Shown: positions 1 to 5,619, numbered from the stretch's first letter. The stretch: 5,757 nt of DNA from Dehalococcoidia bacterium (GCA_015661045.1 JACVQG010000113.1:1-5757); one strand, 5' to 3'. Notes: generated by a model not told the origin, from the letters alone. Numbers and translations: made by a program.

Positions 1-26
1 GTTACACAGCACATCCTCCATAATCT

Positions 27-45
27 CTTAATTAAGCGTTATAAT
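27..45 (+). promoter_or_regulatory. Probable antiporter promoter (-10) with adjoining palindrome
   Basis: A perfect -10 hexamer TATAAT lies at 40-45. The -35 region is weak: 17-22 reads TCCATA at 17-bp spacing and shares only three bases with TTGACA. A perfect 10-bp palindrome, CTTAATTAAG, occupies 27-36, between the -35 region and the -10, where a repressor or activator could bind. Transcription would begin near position 52 and give a leader of roughly 100 nt before the antiporter start codon. The weak -35 suggests activator dependence or a non-standard promoter, but this is inference. Confidence 0.5.
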
Positions 46-64
46 AGAAACAATTAAAAGGCAA

Positions 65-97
65 CCTTTAAAGCAACTAATATCTGGAGCATACCTT
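65..97 (+). repeat. Bipartite direct repeat, copy 1 (antiporter leader)
   Basis: CCTTTAAAGCAAC (65-77) is followed after 11 nt by GCATACCTT (89-97). The same two blocks in the same order recur at 1312-1336, with one mismatch in the first block and a 3-nt spacer. Within the predicted leader RNA, AGCAA (72-76) can also pair with TTGCT (102-106), so this copy could form part of a stem-loop. Function is unknown. Confidence 0.45.
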
Positions 98-127
98 TTT
101 ATTGCTAACGAAACCTGAAAGTAGCGG

Positions 128-150
128 GGATTAAGAAAGGTATTTAATCC
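128..150 (+). promoter_or_regulatory. Leader hairpin presenting the antiporter SD in its loop
   Basis: GGATTAA (128-134) and TTAATCC (144-150) are perfect complements and form a 7-bp stem. The 9-nt loop contains GAAAGG (135-140), the only SD-like sequence before the ATG at 156. Measured linearly, 15 nt separate the SD from the ATG, longer than usual. No alternative start codon lies in frame between the SD and 156 (TAA occurs at 132-134). Folding the stem would change SD access or its effective distance to the start, so this may be a translation control element. No known riboswitch class was recognised. Confidence 0.5.
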
Positions 151-155
151 GTTCT

Positions 156-1229
156 ATGGCCAAACAGCATCATCGAAGGCGATATCATTTCCTTGATTTA
201 CTCCTTATCTTCGTTCCTTTATCCTTTGTTCTATATTACCTGCAGATTAACAGCGTTATCACCTTTTTTGTTACTGCCATAGCGTTAGCAGCCATCACCC
301 ATTTCATTGCGGAATCTACCTCGATTATTGCCAGACGTGTCTCGAACACTATCTCGGCGTTAATCAATGCTACTTTTGGCAACGTCGTTGAATTCTTCAT
401 CGCGATTTTTGCCCTTCGTGATGGACTTGTAAGTCTGGTCAAGGCTTCTATTACAGGCTCCATAGTTATTAACGTTCTTTTACTTATAGGTTTGTTGTCC
501 ATGCTTGCCGGGGGACTGAAATACAAGGAACAGCGTTTTAACAAAGATTCAGCAGGCGTAGCCTCTACCATGCTCATAATTATGGTGGTAGGTCTGGCGC
601 TGCCATCTTTATATAACGTAACTGTAGGTAAGCCAGAGCAAACTATGAGCTTTGCCGTGTCTATCATTTTGGGAATTATCTATCTACTCAGTTTGCTTTA
701 CACACTGGTTACTCATAAGCATTTATTTGTCGTAGAACGCAAAGGGCCGCATGATGAACATAGCAGGTGGTCAACCCGTACAGCAGTGATTATCCTCCTT
801 ATTGCAACAGCCATGGTTAGCTTTGAGTCTTCAATATTAGTAAAAACAATCGAGCCTCTCATCCAGCTTGGTGGTTTCACAGAAACGTTCGTAGGTCTGG
901 TATTCATTGCGATACTTACTAATATCCCGGAACATTTAAGCGCTATAAACTTTGCCCGTAAGAACAACATGACATTATCCCTGGAGATTGGCATGAGTTC
1001 CGCCTTACAGATAGCGCTATTCGTCGTCCCTGTACTGGTGCTGGTAAGTTCTCTATATCTTGGCAACCCGCTGGATTTGGTGTTCAGCCCATTCGAACTC
1101 GTAGCCATAGTAATCACAGCGATGATAGCTAACTATATTAGCTCCGACGGGGTATGTCATTGGTTGGAGGGCGCCCAGTTAATAGCCGTCTATTCCCTTA
1201 TTGCCACGGTATTTTACTTTATTGTATGA
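156..1229 (+). CDS. cax: Ca2+/H+ antiporter-type cation exchanger (CaCA superfamily, CAX family)
   Basis: This is a 357-residue integral membrane protein that probably exports Ca2+ (or another divalent cation) across the cytoplasmic membrane in exchange for protons. The length is usual for bacterial CAX proteins. After a short basic N-terminus (KQHHRRR, residues 3-9) there are about 11 hydrophobic segments, near residues 12-28, 31-52, 66-87, 98-119, 134-150, 163-186, 207-228, 240-256, 275-300, 305-328 and 338-356. The two inverted CAX repeats are visible. The first signature is NATFGNVVEF (71-80) with N76 and E79. The second is LTNIPEH (254-260) with N256, E259 and H260, followed by the family-typical SSALQIALFVVP (281-292). 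The second signature normally reads GNAAEH, so T255, I257 and P258 are unusual and ion specificity is uncertain. The loop at about 192-206 is polar and histidine-containing. The start ATG follows a distant SD inside a hairpin loop. It appears to be transcribed alone and is visibly more AT-rich than clpC. The family call is firm; the substrate is inferred. Confidence 0.88.
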   Translation: MAKQHHRRRYHFLDLLLIFVPLSFVLYYLQINSVITFFVTAIALAAITHFIAESTSIIARRVSNTISALINATFGNVVEFFIAIFALRDGLVSLVKASITGSIVINVLLLIGLLSMLAGGLKYKEQRFNKDSAGVASTMLIIMVVGLALPSLYNVTVGKPEQTMSFAVSIILGIIYLLSLLYTLVTHKHLFVVERKGPHDEHSRWSTRTAVIILLIATAMVSFESSILVKTIEPLIQLGGFTETFVGLVFIAILTNIPEHLSAINFARKNNMTLSLEIGMSSALQIALFVVPVLVLVSSLYLGNPLDLVFSPFELVAIVITAMIANYISSDGVCHWLEGAQLIAVYSLIATVFYFIV

Positions 1230-1295
1230 GTCAATAATTCCCGTTATTTTTACTATTATCATCCTGGTTGCTTACCGATAGGTCAATGTTCACCC

Positions 1296-1309
1296 CCCCG
1301 TTATCGGGG
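1296..1309. repeat. Short CCCG-type hairpin downstream of the antiporter gene
   Basis: CCCCG (1296-1300) pairs with CGGGG (1305-1309) around a TTAT loop. It resembles the hairpins at 5227-5240 and 5532-5545. It sits 67 nt after the antiporter stop codon and is followed by ATCCTTTG rather than a run of T, so it is a poor intrinsic terminator by itself. It may still stabilise the 3' end of the transcript. CCGATA at 1275-1280 can pair instead with TATCGG at 1302-1307. Confidence 0.4.
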
Positions 1310-1311
1310 AT

Positions 1312-1336
1312 CCTTTGAAGCAACGGCGCATACCTT
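1312..1336 (+). repeat. Bipartite direct repeat, copy 2 (upstream of the S1 gene)
   Basis: CCTTTGAAGCAAC (1312-1324) and GCATACCTT (1328-1336) repeat the two blocks found at 65-77 and 89-97. Copy 1 has TCTGGAG just before its GCATACC block, while copy 2 has the reverse complement, CTCCAGA, at 1339-1345. This copy lies upstream of both predicted S1 promoters, so here it would be DNA upstream of transcription rather than leader RNA. Function is unknown. Confidence 0.45.
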
Positions 1337-1390
1337 GCCTCCAGATTTGAAGATTAAGATTCACAGCAGCTTTATTTTTAACTCAGATTG

Positions 1391-1399
1391 TGCTAGAAT
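1391..1399 (+). promoter_or_regulatory. Possible second, upstream S1 promoter (extended -10)
   Basis: TGCTAGAAT (1391-1399) matches the extended -10 pattern TGnTAnAAT. The -35 position 17 bp upstream (1371-1376, TTTATT) is poor, which is tolerable for extended -10 promoters. Transcription would start near 1406, so this RNA, but not that from the downstream promoter, would include the inverted repeat at 1414-1448. Confidence 0.35.
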
Positions 1400-1413
1400 G
1401 AAAACGTACTGTT

Positions 1414-1448
1414 GAGCATAGTTTTTTGACTGCTAAACATGTATGCTC
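1414..1448. promoter_or_regulatory. Inverted repeat bracketing the main S1 promoter
   Basis: GAGCATA (1414-1420) and TATGCTC (1442-1448) are perfect 7-bp inverted arms separated by 21 bp. The interval contains the -35 hexamer, and the right arm directly abuts the -10 hexamer. Arm centres are 28 bp apart, a little under three helical turns, which would suit a regulator binding both half-sites on one face. Alternatively, RNA made from an upstream promoter could fold here. Operator function is inferred. Confidence 0.4.
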
Positions 1449-1454
1449 TATAAT
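1426..1454 (+). promoter_or_regulatory. Main sigma-70-type promoter for the S1-clpC unit
   Basis: TTGACT (1426-1431) and TATAAT (1449-1454) are separated by 17 bp. The -35 has five of six consensus bases, the -10 has six of six, and the spacer is optimal. A run of six T at 1422-1427 overlaps the -35. Transcription should begin near 1461 and give a leader of about 40 nt. This is the strongest promoter in the window, in keeping with high expression of an S1-type protein. Confidence 0.85.
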
Positions 1455-1490
1455 ATCCCCTAATAAAGACCAAAACCCTAATCTTCTAAC

Positions 1491-1494
1491 GAGG
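1491..1494 (+). promoter_or_regulatory. Ribosome binding site that selects the TTG start of the S1 gene
   Basis: GAGG lies 7 nt before TTG at 1502 and 19 nt before the in-frame ATG at 1514. The spacing fits the TTG and is too long for the ATG, so the protein is annotated from TTG, adding four residues (MTDT). Confidence 0.7.
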
Positions 1495-1501
1495 TTCACT
1501 T

Positions 1502-2605
1502 TTGACTGACACAATGAACCGGACACAAACAGGTGCAAACCAGGAAGCAGAAGAATTTCTGGCCCAGAAATCTCCGCCTCGCCGCGGTGAAGTAATCACA
1601 GGCACTGTTGTAAGCCTCGATAAAGATGGGGCGTGGGTGGATATTGGGTTTAAATCCGAAGGCATTATCCCCAACGATGAGAAGCAAACGGTATCCACAC
1701 TCCACCCTTTAAAAGTAGGCGATAAAGTGCCTGTTCTCATCCTTGAGCAAGAGGGTGAGGATGGACGTCTGGTCCTTTCATTAGATAGAGCCCGGCGTCA
1801 GCGGGGTTGGCATGAACTCGAAGAGCACTTAACCAGCGGCGAACCCCTTGAGATTGAAATTGTAGATACCAATAAAGGTGGACTCGTAGCCGTTTACGAG
1901 GGTATTCAGGGATTTATACCCAGCTCTCAAGTAGCTGGACAACGTGACAATACCCCTCAGGGCACAGAGGATTGGTTAACCCGACGCAAAGGCCAACTGG
2001 CAAAGGTCAAGATTATTGAGTTAGACAGGCAGCGGCGGCGGCTAATCTTTTCCGAGCGTATGGCGGTAAAAGAGGTAAGGGAAAAGGAACGGGACCGCCT
2101 TTTAGCGGAAATCAAGGAAGGGGAAATCCGGCATGGCCGCGTCACTGGTATCCATAGTTTTGGGGTTTTTGTAGATCTAGGGGGTATGGAAGGCCTGGTG
2201 CCCTTGTCAGAACTATCCTGGCAAATAGGTCAACCACTTTCCGATGTCGTAAGTGTCGGCGCAGATGTAGATGTGTTTGTGATGAAATTAGACCAGGAGA
2301 ATAAGCGGGTGGTGTTAAGCATACGCCGCACTAAACCACACCCCTGGGAAGGCATTCAGGGTAAATATCAGGTAGGACAACGGGTTACAGCCACGGTGAC
2401 TAAGCTGGTTGCTTTTGGGGCTTTTGCTCGTTTGGATAACTCGATAGACGGATTGATTCATATTTCAGAATTAGCTTCAAGGCGTATTGCCCACCCCAAA
2501 GAAGTGGTGCACGAAGGCGATGTGCTGGAGTTAAAAGTATTGAGCATTGACACAGAGCGACGCCATCTGCGCCTGAGTTTAAGGCAAGCGCAAGAGGAGC
2601 TTTAG
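1502..2605 (+). CDS. rpsA: S1 RNA-binding domain protein, ribosomal protein S1 type
   Basis: This 367-residue protein consists almost wholly of four S1 (OB-fold) domains, near residues 28-96, 112-185, 205-275 and 288-361. Domain 3 (HGRVTGIHSFGVFVDLGG, 211-228, then GLVPLSEL, 231-238) and domain 4 (ATVTKLVAFGAFARL, 297-311, then GLIHISEL, 317-324) are the most canonical, with the expected aromatic and glycine positions and the G(L)(V/I)(P/H)xSEL core. Domain 1 has GTVVSLDKDGAWVDIGFKSEG (34-54), and domain 2 has NKGGLVAVYEGIQGFIPSSQ (124-143). A charged helix (about 186-207) links domains 2 and 3. Such proteins bind single-stranded mRNA on the 30S subunit and aid initiation. The length suits the shorter S1 proteins of Gram-positive-like, chloroflexal and cyanobacterial lineages rather than the six-domain E. 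coli form. It starts at TTG and lies 32 bp before clpC, probably in one transcript. It could be an S1-like paralogue rather than the sole ribosomal S1, so the symbol is tentative. Confidence 0.85.
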   Translation: MTDTMNRTQTGANQEAEEFLAQKSPPRRGEVITGTVVSLDKDGAWVDIGFKSEGIIPNDEKQTVSTLHPLKVGDKVPVLILEQEGEDGRLVLSLDRARRQRGWHELEEHLTSGEPLEIEIVDTNKGGLVAVYEGIQGFIPSSQVAGQRDNTPQGTEDWLTRRKGQLAKVKIIELDRQRRRLIFSERMAVKEVREKERDRLLAEIKEGEIRHGRVTGIHSFGVFVDLGGMEGLVPLSELSWQIGQPLSDVVSVGADVDVFVMKLDQENKRVVLSIRRTKPHPWEGIQGKYQVGQRVTATVTKLVAFGAFARLDNSIDGLIHISELASRRIAHPKEVVHEGDVLELKVLSIDTERRHLRLSLRQAQEEL

Positions 2606-2606
2606 C

Positions 2607-2631
2607 CCCAATGTTTTGGGACATTTAGGAG
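2607..2631 (+). promoter_or_regulatory. Small hairpin and strong SD between the S1 gene and clpC
   Basis: CCCAA (2607-2611) pairs with TTGGG (2616-2620) around a 4-nt loop just after the S1 stop codon. AATGT (2610-2614) can alternatively pair with ACATT (2621-2625). The SD AGGAG (2627-2631) follows, 6 nt before the clpC ATG. The stem is only 5 bp with no T-run, so it should not terminate; it may tune re-initiation or mRNA processing. The SD is near ideal and fixes the clpC start. Confidence 0.5.
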
Positions 2632-2637
2632 ATTGCA

Positions 2638-5151
2638 ATGGCAAGTAGATTTGAGAAATTTTCAGAGCGAGCGCGTAAAGTACTGACTCTGGCCCAGGAG
2701 GAGGCACAGCGCTTCAATCATAACTATATCGGCACCGAGCATATTCTGCTGGGTCTGGTTCGTGAAGGCGAGGGGGTTGCCGCCAAGGTACTTGGCAACC
2801 TGGGCGTGGAACTCCCCAAGGTTAGAGCAGCAGTCGAGTTTATTATCGGAAGGGGCGAAAAGCCTTCCAGTAGCGAAATTGGCTTGACTCCTCGTGCTAA
2901 AAGGGTTATTGAACTGGCCGTGGACGAAGCCCGCCGGTTTAACCACAATTATATTGGAACCGAACACCTCTTGTTGGGTTTACTGCGTGAAGGCGAAGGC
3001 GTAGCTGCCGGCGTCCTGGAGAGTCTTGGGGTTAGCCTGGATAGGGTTAGAACCGAGACAAGCCGCGTGCTCACTCAGACCACTCCTCAGGGTCAGCAAG
3101 CGGCGCGCCCTTCGACTCGTACACCCACTCTGGACCAATTGGGTGTGGACCTGACCAACCTGGCCAGGAACAAAAAACTGGACCCCGTCATAGGCCGCAC
3201 CAAAGAGATTGAACGGGTAATACAGATACTTAGCCGCCGCACTAAGAACAATCCGGCCCTTATTGGCGAACCGGGAGTGGGCAAAACTGCCATAGTCGAG
3301 GGCCTGGCCCATCGCATCGTGGCCGGTGAAGTCCCCGAAACATTGCAGGGCAAAAGGCTGGTTACCCTGGATGTAGGCTCCCTGGTGGCAGGAACTAAAT
3401 ACAGGGGTGAATTCGAAGAGAGGCTAAAGAAGGTCATAGAGGAGATAAAAGCTTCCGGTAACTGCGTCCTGTTTGTAGACGAAATGCACACCATTGTTGG
3501 CGCAGGCGCAGCGGAAGGCGCTGTGGATGCCGCCAATATCCTCAAACCGTCCTTATCCCGCGGTGAACTCCAGTGCATTGGCGCTACCACCCTTGACGAA
3601 TACCGCAAACACATCGAAAAGGATGCCGCCCTGGAGCGCCGTTTCCAGCCCGTGCTGGTAAACGAGCCTACTATAGAAGAAACTCTGGACATCCTGAGAG
3701 GCATTAAAGCACGTTATGAAGAGCATCACCGCCTGACTATTAGCGATGAGGCTTTGAAGGCGGCCGCCAGCCTGGCATCCCGTTACATCGCCGACCGCTT
3801 CCTCCCCGATAAAGCTATTGATATTGTAGATGAGGCCGCTTCCAGGGTCAGGATAAAGCGTGGGCTTATCCCTATCTCCATGAAGGAAGCCAAACGAGCC
3901 CTGGAAACAGTCCGCAAGGATAAAGAAGAGGCTATTAACACCCAGCAATATGAATACGCCGCTGAGCTCCGGGACAGGGAGCAACACCTCATTGAGAGAA
4001 TTGAAAAGATGGAGAAGGACTGGCAGCAAACGGAAAACCAGGAAAAACCAATAGTTACTGTAGAGGATATATCCGAAGTACTGAGTATGTGGACAGGCAT
4101 TCCCGTATCCCGACTGGCTCAGGATGAGACCAGTCGCTTGCTCCAAATGGAGGATGTCCTCCATCGCCGCATTGTGGGGCAGGATGAGGCAATAACAACA
4201 ATAGCACGGGCAGTACGCCGCGCCCGCGCTGGCCTAAAAGACCCCCGCCGTCCCATTGGCAGCTTTATCTTCCTGGGGCCAACGGGCGTAGGGAAGACCG
4301 AATTAGTTCGCGCATTAGCCGAATTTATGTTCGGTAGTGAGGATAACCTGATTCGTCTGGACATGTCTGAGTTCATGGAACGTCATGCAGTAGCCCGGCT
4401 GGTGGGAGCGCCTCCCGGATATGTGGGCTATGACGAGGGCGGCCAACTAACCGAAGCGGTTCGGCGAAAATCCTATTGCGCTATCCTTCTTGATGAAATT
4501 GAGAAGGCCCACCCTGATGTATTCAATATCCTGCTCCAGATTTTCGACGACGGCCATCTCACCGATGCCAAGGGTCGCCGGGTGGACTTCCGCAACTCCA
4601 TAATAATTATGACCAGCAATATCGGCTCGGAGCTAATACGTAAAGAGTCATCATTGGGCTTCACCATGCGCACGGATGAGAACAAAGCAGTCCAGCAATC
4701 CTATGACCGGATGAAGGACAAAGTGCTCGCAGAACTTAAGAAAACCTTCCGCCCCGAGTTCTTGAACCGCATTGATGGGGTGGTGGTCTTCCATTCCCTG
4801 GCCAAAGAGCACATACGGCAGATAGTTGACCTCATGCTTAAAAACGTAGTTAAACAATTGGAGGAGAAAGGCGTAAGGCTGGAGATAACTGACGCCGCCA
4901 AGGACCTGCTTGGTGAAAAGGGCTTTGACCAGGTCTATGGCGCTCGCCCTCTGCGCCGGGCCATTCAAAATATGATTGAGGACGAGCTTTCAGAAAGCCT
5001 GCTCCGGGGCCAATTTGCTTCGGGCGATACAGTGGTAGTGGACCGGGCGGACGATAAAATCGTAATCCATAGCCGGACGCTGGCACCAGCTACCTTGGTT
5101 CCAGGCTCCACACCATTGAGGATAGAAGGTGGTAGTGGACCGGGCGGATGA
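2638..5151 (+). CDS. clpC: ATP-dependent Clp protease ATP-binding subunit ClpC
   Basis: This 837-residue AAA+ unfoldase of the Hsp100 ClpC class threads substrates into the ClpP chamber in the cytoplasm. The N-domain has two Clp_N repeats. Residues 25-57 and 100-132 match at 28 of 33 positions, and each carries GTEH (E34, E109). AAA domain 1 has Walker A GEPGVGKT (210-217), pore loop KYRG (254-257, Y255), Walker B VLFVDE (277-282) and arginine pair R334/R335. The middle region (about 411-475) contains a UVR-like segment, with AAELRDREQ at 441-449, diagnostic of ClpC rather than ClpB or ClpA. AAA domain 2 has Walker A GPTGVGKT (547-554), pore loop GYVG (594-597), Walker B AILLDE (615-620) and sensor 2 GAR (768-770). 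LGF (673-675) matches the ClpP-docking loop, so partnership with ClpP is expected. All catalytic motifs look intact. No ctsR, mcsA, mcsB or clpP is in view. The C-terminus is odd: after residue 819 it runs into a linker and then, out of frame, into a second copy of its own 3' coding sequence, which gives a Gly-rich tail (GGSGPGG) and the TGA stop. Confidence 0.97.
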   Translation: MASRFEKFSERARKVLTLAQEEAQRFNHNYIGTEHILLGLVREGEGVAAKVLGNLGVELPKVRAAVEFIIGRGEKPSSSEIGLTPRAKRVIELAVDEARRFNHNYIGTEHLLLGLLREGEGVAAGVLESLGVSLDRVRTETSRVLTQTTPQGQQAARPSTRTPTLDQLGVDLTNLARNKKLDPVIGRTKEIERVIQILSRRTKNNPALIGEPGVGKTAIVEGLAHRIVAGEVPETLQGKRLVTLDVGSLVAGTKYRGEFEERLKKVIEEIKASGNCVLFVDEMHTIVGAGAAEGAVDAANILKPSLSRGELQCIGATTLDEYRKHIEKDAALERRFQPVLVNEPTIEETLDILRGIKARYEEHHRLTISDEALKAAASLASRYIADRFLPDKAIDIVDEAASRVRIKRGLIPISMKEAKRALETVRKDKEEAINTQQYEYAAELRDREQHLIERIEKMEKDWQQTENQEKPIVTVEDISEVLSMWTGIPVSRLAQDETSRLLQMEDVLHRRIVGQDEAITTIARAVRRARAGLKDPRRPIGSFIFLGPTGVGKTELVRALAEFMFGSEDNLIRLDMSEFMERHAVARLVGAPPGYVGYDEGGQLTEAVRRKSYCAILLDEIEKAHPDVFNILLQIFDDGHLTDAKGRRVDFRNSIIIMTSNIGSELIRKESSLGFTMRTDENKAVQQSYDRMKDKVLAELKKTFRPEFLNRIDGVVVFHSLAKEHIRQIVDLMLKNVVKQLEEKGVRLEITDAAKDLLGEKGFDQVYGARPLRRAIQNMIEDELSESLLRGQFASGDTVVVDRADDKIVIHSRTLAPATLVPGSTPLRIEGGSGPGG
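5032..5094 (+). repeat. 63-bp direct repeat, copy 1 (in-frame clpC 3' coding sequence)
   Basis: This copy encodes ClpC residues 799 to 819 ([21 protein letters not shown]), the final strand region and tail of the protein. It matches 5129-5191 at 57 of 63 positions with no gaps, at an offset of 97 bp. Mismatched positions are 5052, 5055, 5057, 5073, 5076 and 5085. Confidence 0.95.
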
Positions 5152-5191
5152 AATAATCGTAATCCATAGTCGAACGCTGGCGCCAGCTACC
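5129..5191 (+). repeat. 63-bp direct repeat, copy 2 (out of frame, spans the clpC stop)
   Basis: This is the second copy of the clpC 3' coding segment. Because the 97-bp offset is not a multiple of three, clpC reads it in another frame and stops at TGA 5149-5151. That TGA depends on T at 5149, where copy 1 has C. Read in the copy 1 frame, it gives [23 protein letters not shown] and then TAA at 5198-5200. Four of the six differences are synonymous in that frame; the others are D to E and K to I. In that frame TAG at 5123-5125 closes it upstream, so it is not a plausible separate gene. It looks like a remnant of a duplicated or recombined clpC end. Confidence 0.9.
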
Positions 5192-5217
5192 CCTGAATAA
5201 CTATATTTTTCAGAAAT

Positions 5218-5240
5218 TGATATAACCCCGATAAGTCGGG
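5218..5240 (+). promoter_or_regulatory. Possible extended -10 and hairpin before the biotinyl-domain gene
   Basis: TGATATAAC (5218-5226) fits the extended -10 pattern TGnTATAAT at all but the last base, though no -35 is visible. Immediately after it, CCCGA (5227-5231) pairs with TCGGG (5236-5240) around TAAG. If the promoter is real, transcription would start near 5232, inside this inverted repeat, which could then act as an operator. If transcription comes from clpC, the hairpin would form in the RNA 17 nt before the start codon. There is no T-run after it, so termination is unlikely. Confidence 0.35.
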
Positions 5241-5257
5241 ACTAACGAAAGGAAGAG

Positions 5258-5479
5258 ATGGCTCAAGAACGGATAGATGTCCCTATCACCGGCAAGATTA
5301 TTGCGGTAAGTGTAACAGTAGGTAGCAAGGTTGGGGAGGGGGATTTAATCTGCACCATAGAATCCATGAAGATGGAGAATCCTATTCTTTCCCCGGTATC
5401 GGGTAAGGTAACTGAAGTCAAGGTATCACCCGGGCAGGTGGTGCAAACAGGTTCTCTAATAGCAACAGTAGAATACTAA
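5258..5479 (+). CDS. Stand-alone biotinyl (biotin/lipoyl attachment) domain protein
   Basis: This 73-residue protein is a single biotinyl carrier domain with almost no flanking sequence. The biotinylation motif ESMKME spans 35-40, and K38 is the predicted biotinyl-lysine, in the usual hairpin turn. The symmetric half-repeats of the fold are visible: PITGKIIAVSVTVGSKVGEGDLI (9-31) and PVSGKVTEVKVSPGQVVQTGSLI (46-68), each with the turn G before a beta strand. Such small proteins carry CO2 between the carboxylase and transferase subunits of acyl-CoA carboxylases or Na+-pumping decarboxylases, after biotin is attached by a biotin protein ligase. The MKM motif favours biotin over lipoate, which usually has DKA or similar. 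It lacks the Pro/Ala-rich linker of AccB-type BCCP. The SD AAAGGA (5248-5253) is well placed before the ATG. No carboxylase subunit lies next to it here, so its enzyme partner cannot be named. Confidence 0.9.
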   Translation: MAQERIDVPITGKIIAVSVTVGSKVGEGDLICTIESMKMENPILSPVSGKVTEVKVSPGQVVQTGSLIATVEY

Positions 5480-5505
5480 CACTTAAACCAATAGGGTGAA
5501 ATCGC

Positions 5506-5519
5506 TTCCTATAAAGGAA
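5506..5519 (+). repeat. Small hairpin after the biotinyl-domain gene
   Basis: TTCCT (5506-5510) pairs with AGGAA (5515-5519) around ATAA. It lies 27 nt after the stop codon and just ahead of the large terminator. It is too weak to be called a terminator by itself. Confidence 0.3.
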
Positions 5520-5522
5520 TTG

Positions 5523-5560
5523 ACAAGGTGTCCCGATAAATCGGGACACCTTGTTTTATT
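5523..5560 (+). terminator. Strong Rho-independent terminator
   Basis: A perfect 14-bp stem (5523-5536 with 5541-5554) with a TAAA loop is followed by TTTATT (5555-5560). With the T at 5554 this gives a TTTT run. The upper stem is the recurring TCCCGA/TCGGGA hairpin. It closes the unit that ends with the biotinyl-domain gene. The reverse strand lacks a good T-run, so it is chiefly directional. Confidence 0.93.
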
Positions 5561-5619
5561 AGCCATGAATCATTAAGATAAAGAGCAAAAGAATCTTATT
5601 ATAGTAGGGAGTAATAGCT

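Noticed and set aside
1..155. Known cation riboswitch (for example yybP-ykoY or M-box type) in the antiporter leader.
   Set aside because: I could not match the conserved core sequences of these classes; only a general structured leader is supported.
236..1117. Antisense open frames opposite the antiporter gene.
   Set aside because: The + strand encodes a full CAX protein with conserved motifs; the antisense products show no domain pattern.
1233..1252. Terminator directly after the antiporter gene (AATAA/TTATT followed by TTTA).
   Set aside because: The stem contains only A-T pairs and would be too unstable.
3093..4164. Two long antisense open frames (about 200 codons each) inside clpC.
   Set aside because: They lie fully opposite an intact, highly conserved coding sequence, have no SD-preceded start or family resemblance, and are rich in Ser, Arg and Leu as expected of antisense readings.
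5102..5200. Programmed +1 frameshift at the end of clpC that would read copy 2 of the repeat.
   Set aside because: A shift would have to occur between TAG 5123-5125 and TGA 5149-5151, and no slippery run or stimulatory structure is evident there. A decayed duplication is simpler.
5129..5200. Separate small gene starting at GTG 5129.
   Set aside because: It would encode only 23 residues copied from the ClpC tail, so it is better explained as repeat remnant.
5573..5605. Promoter TTAAGA / TATTAT for the antitoxin gene.
   Set aside because: Transcription would begin near 5609, inside the SD at 5606-5611, which would spoil it; the true promoter is not clear.
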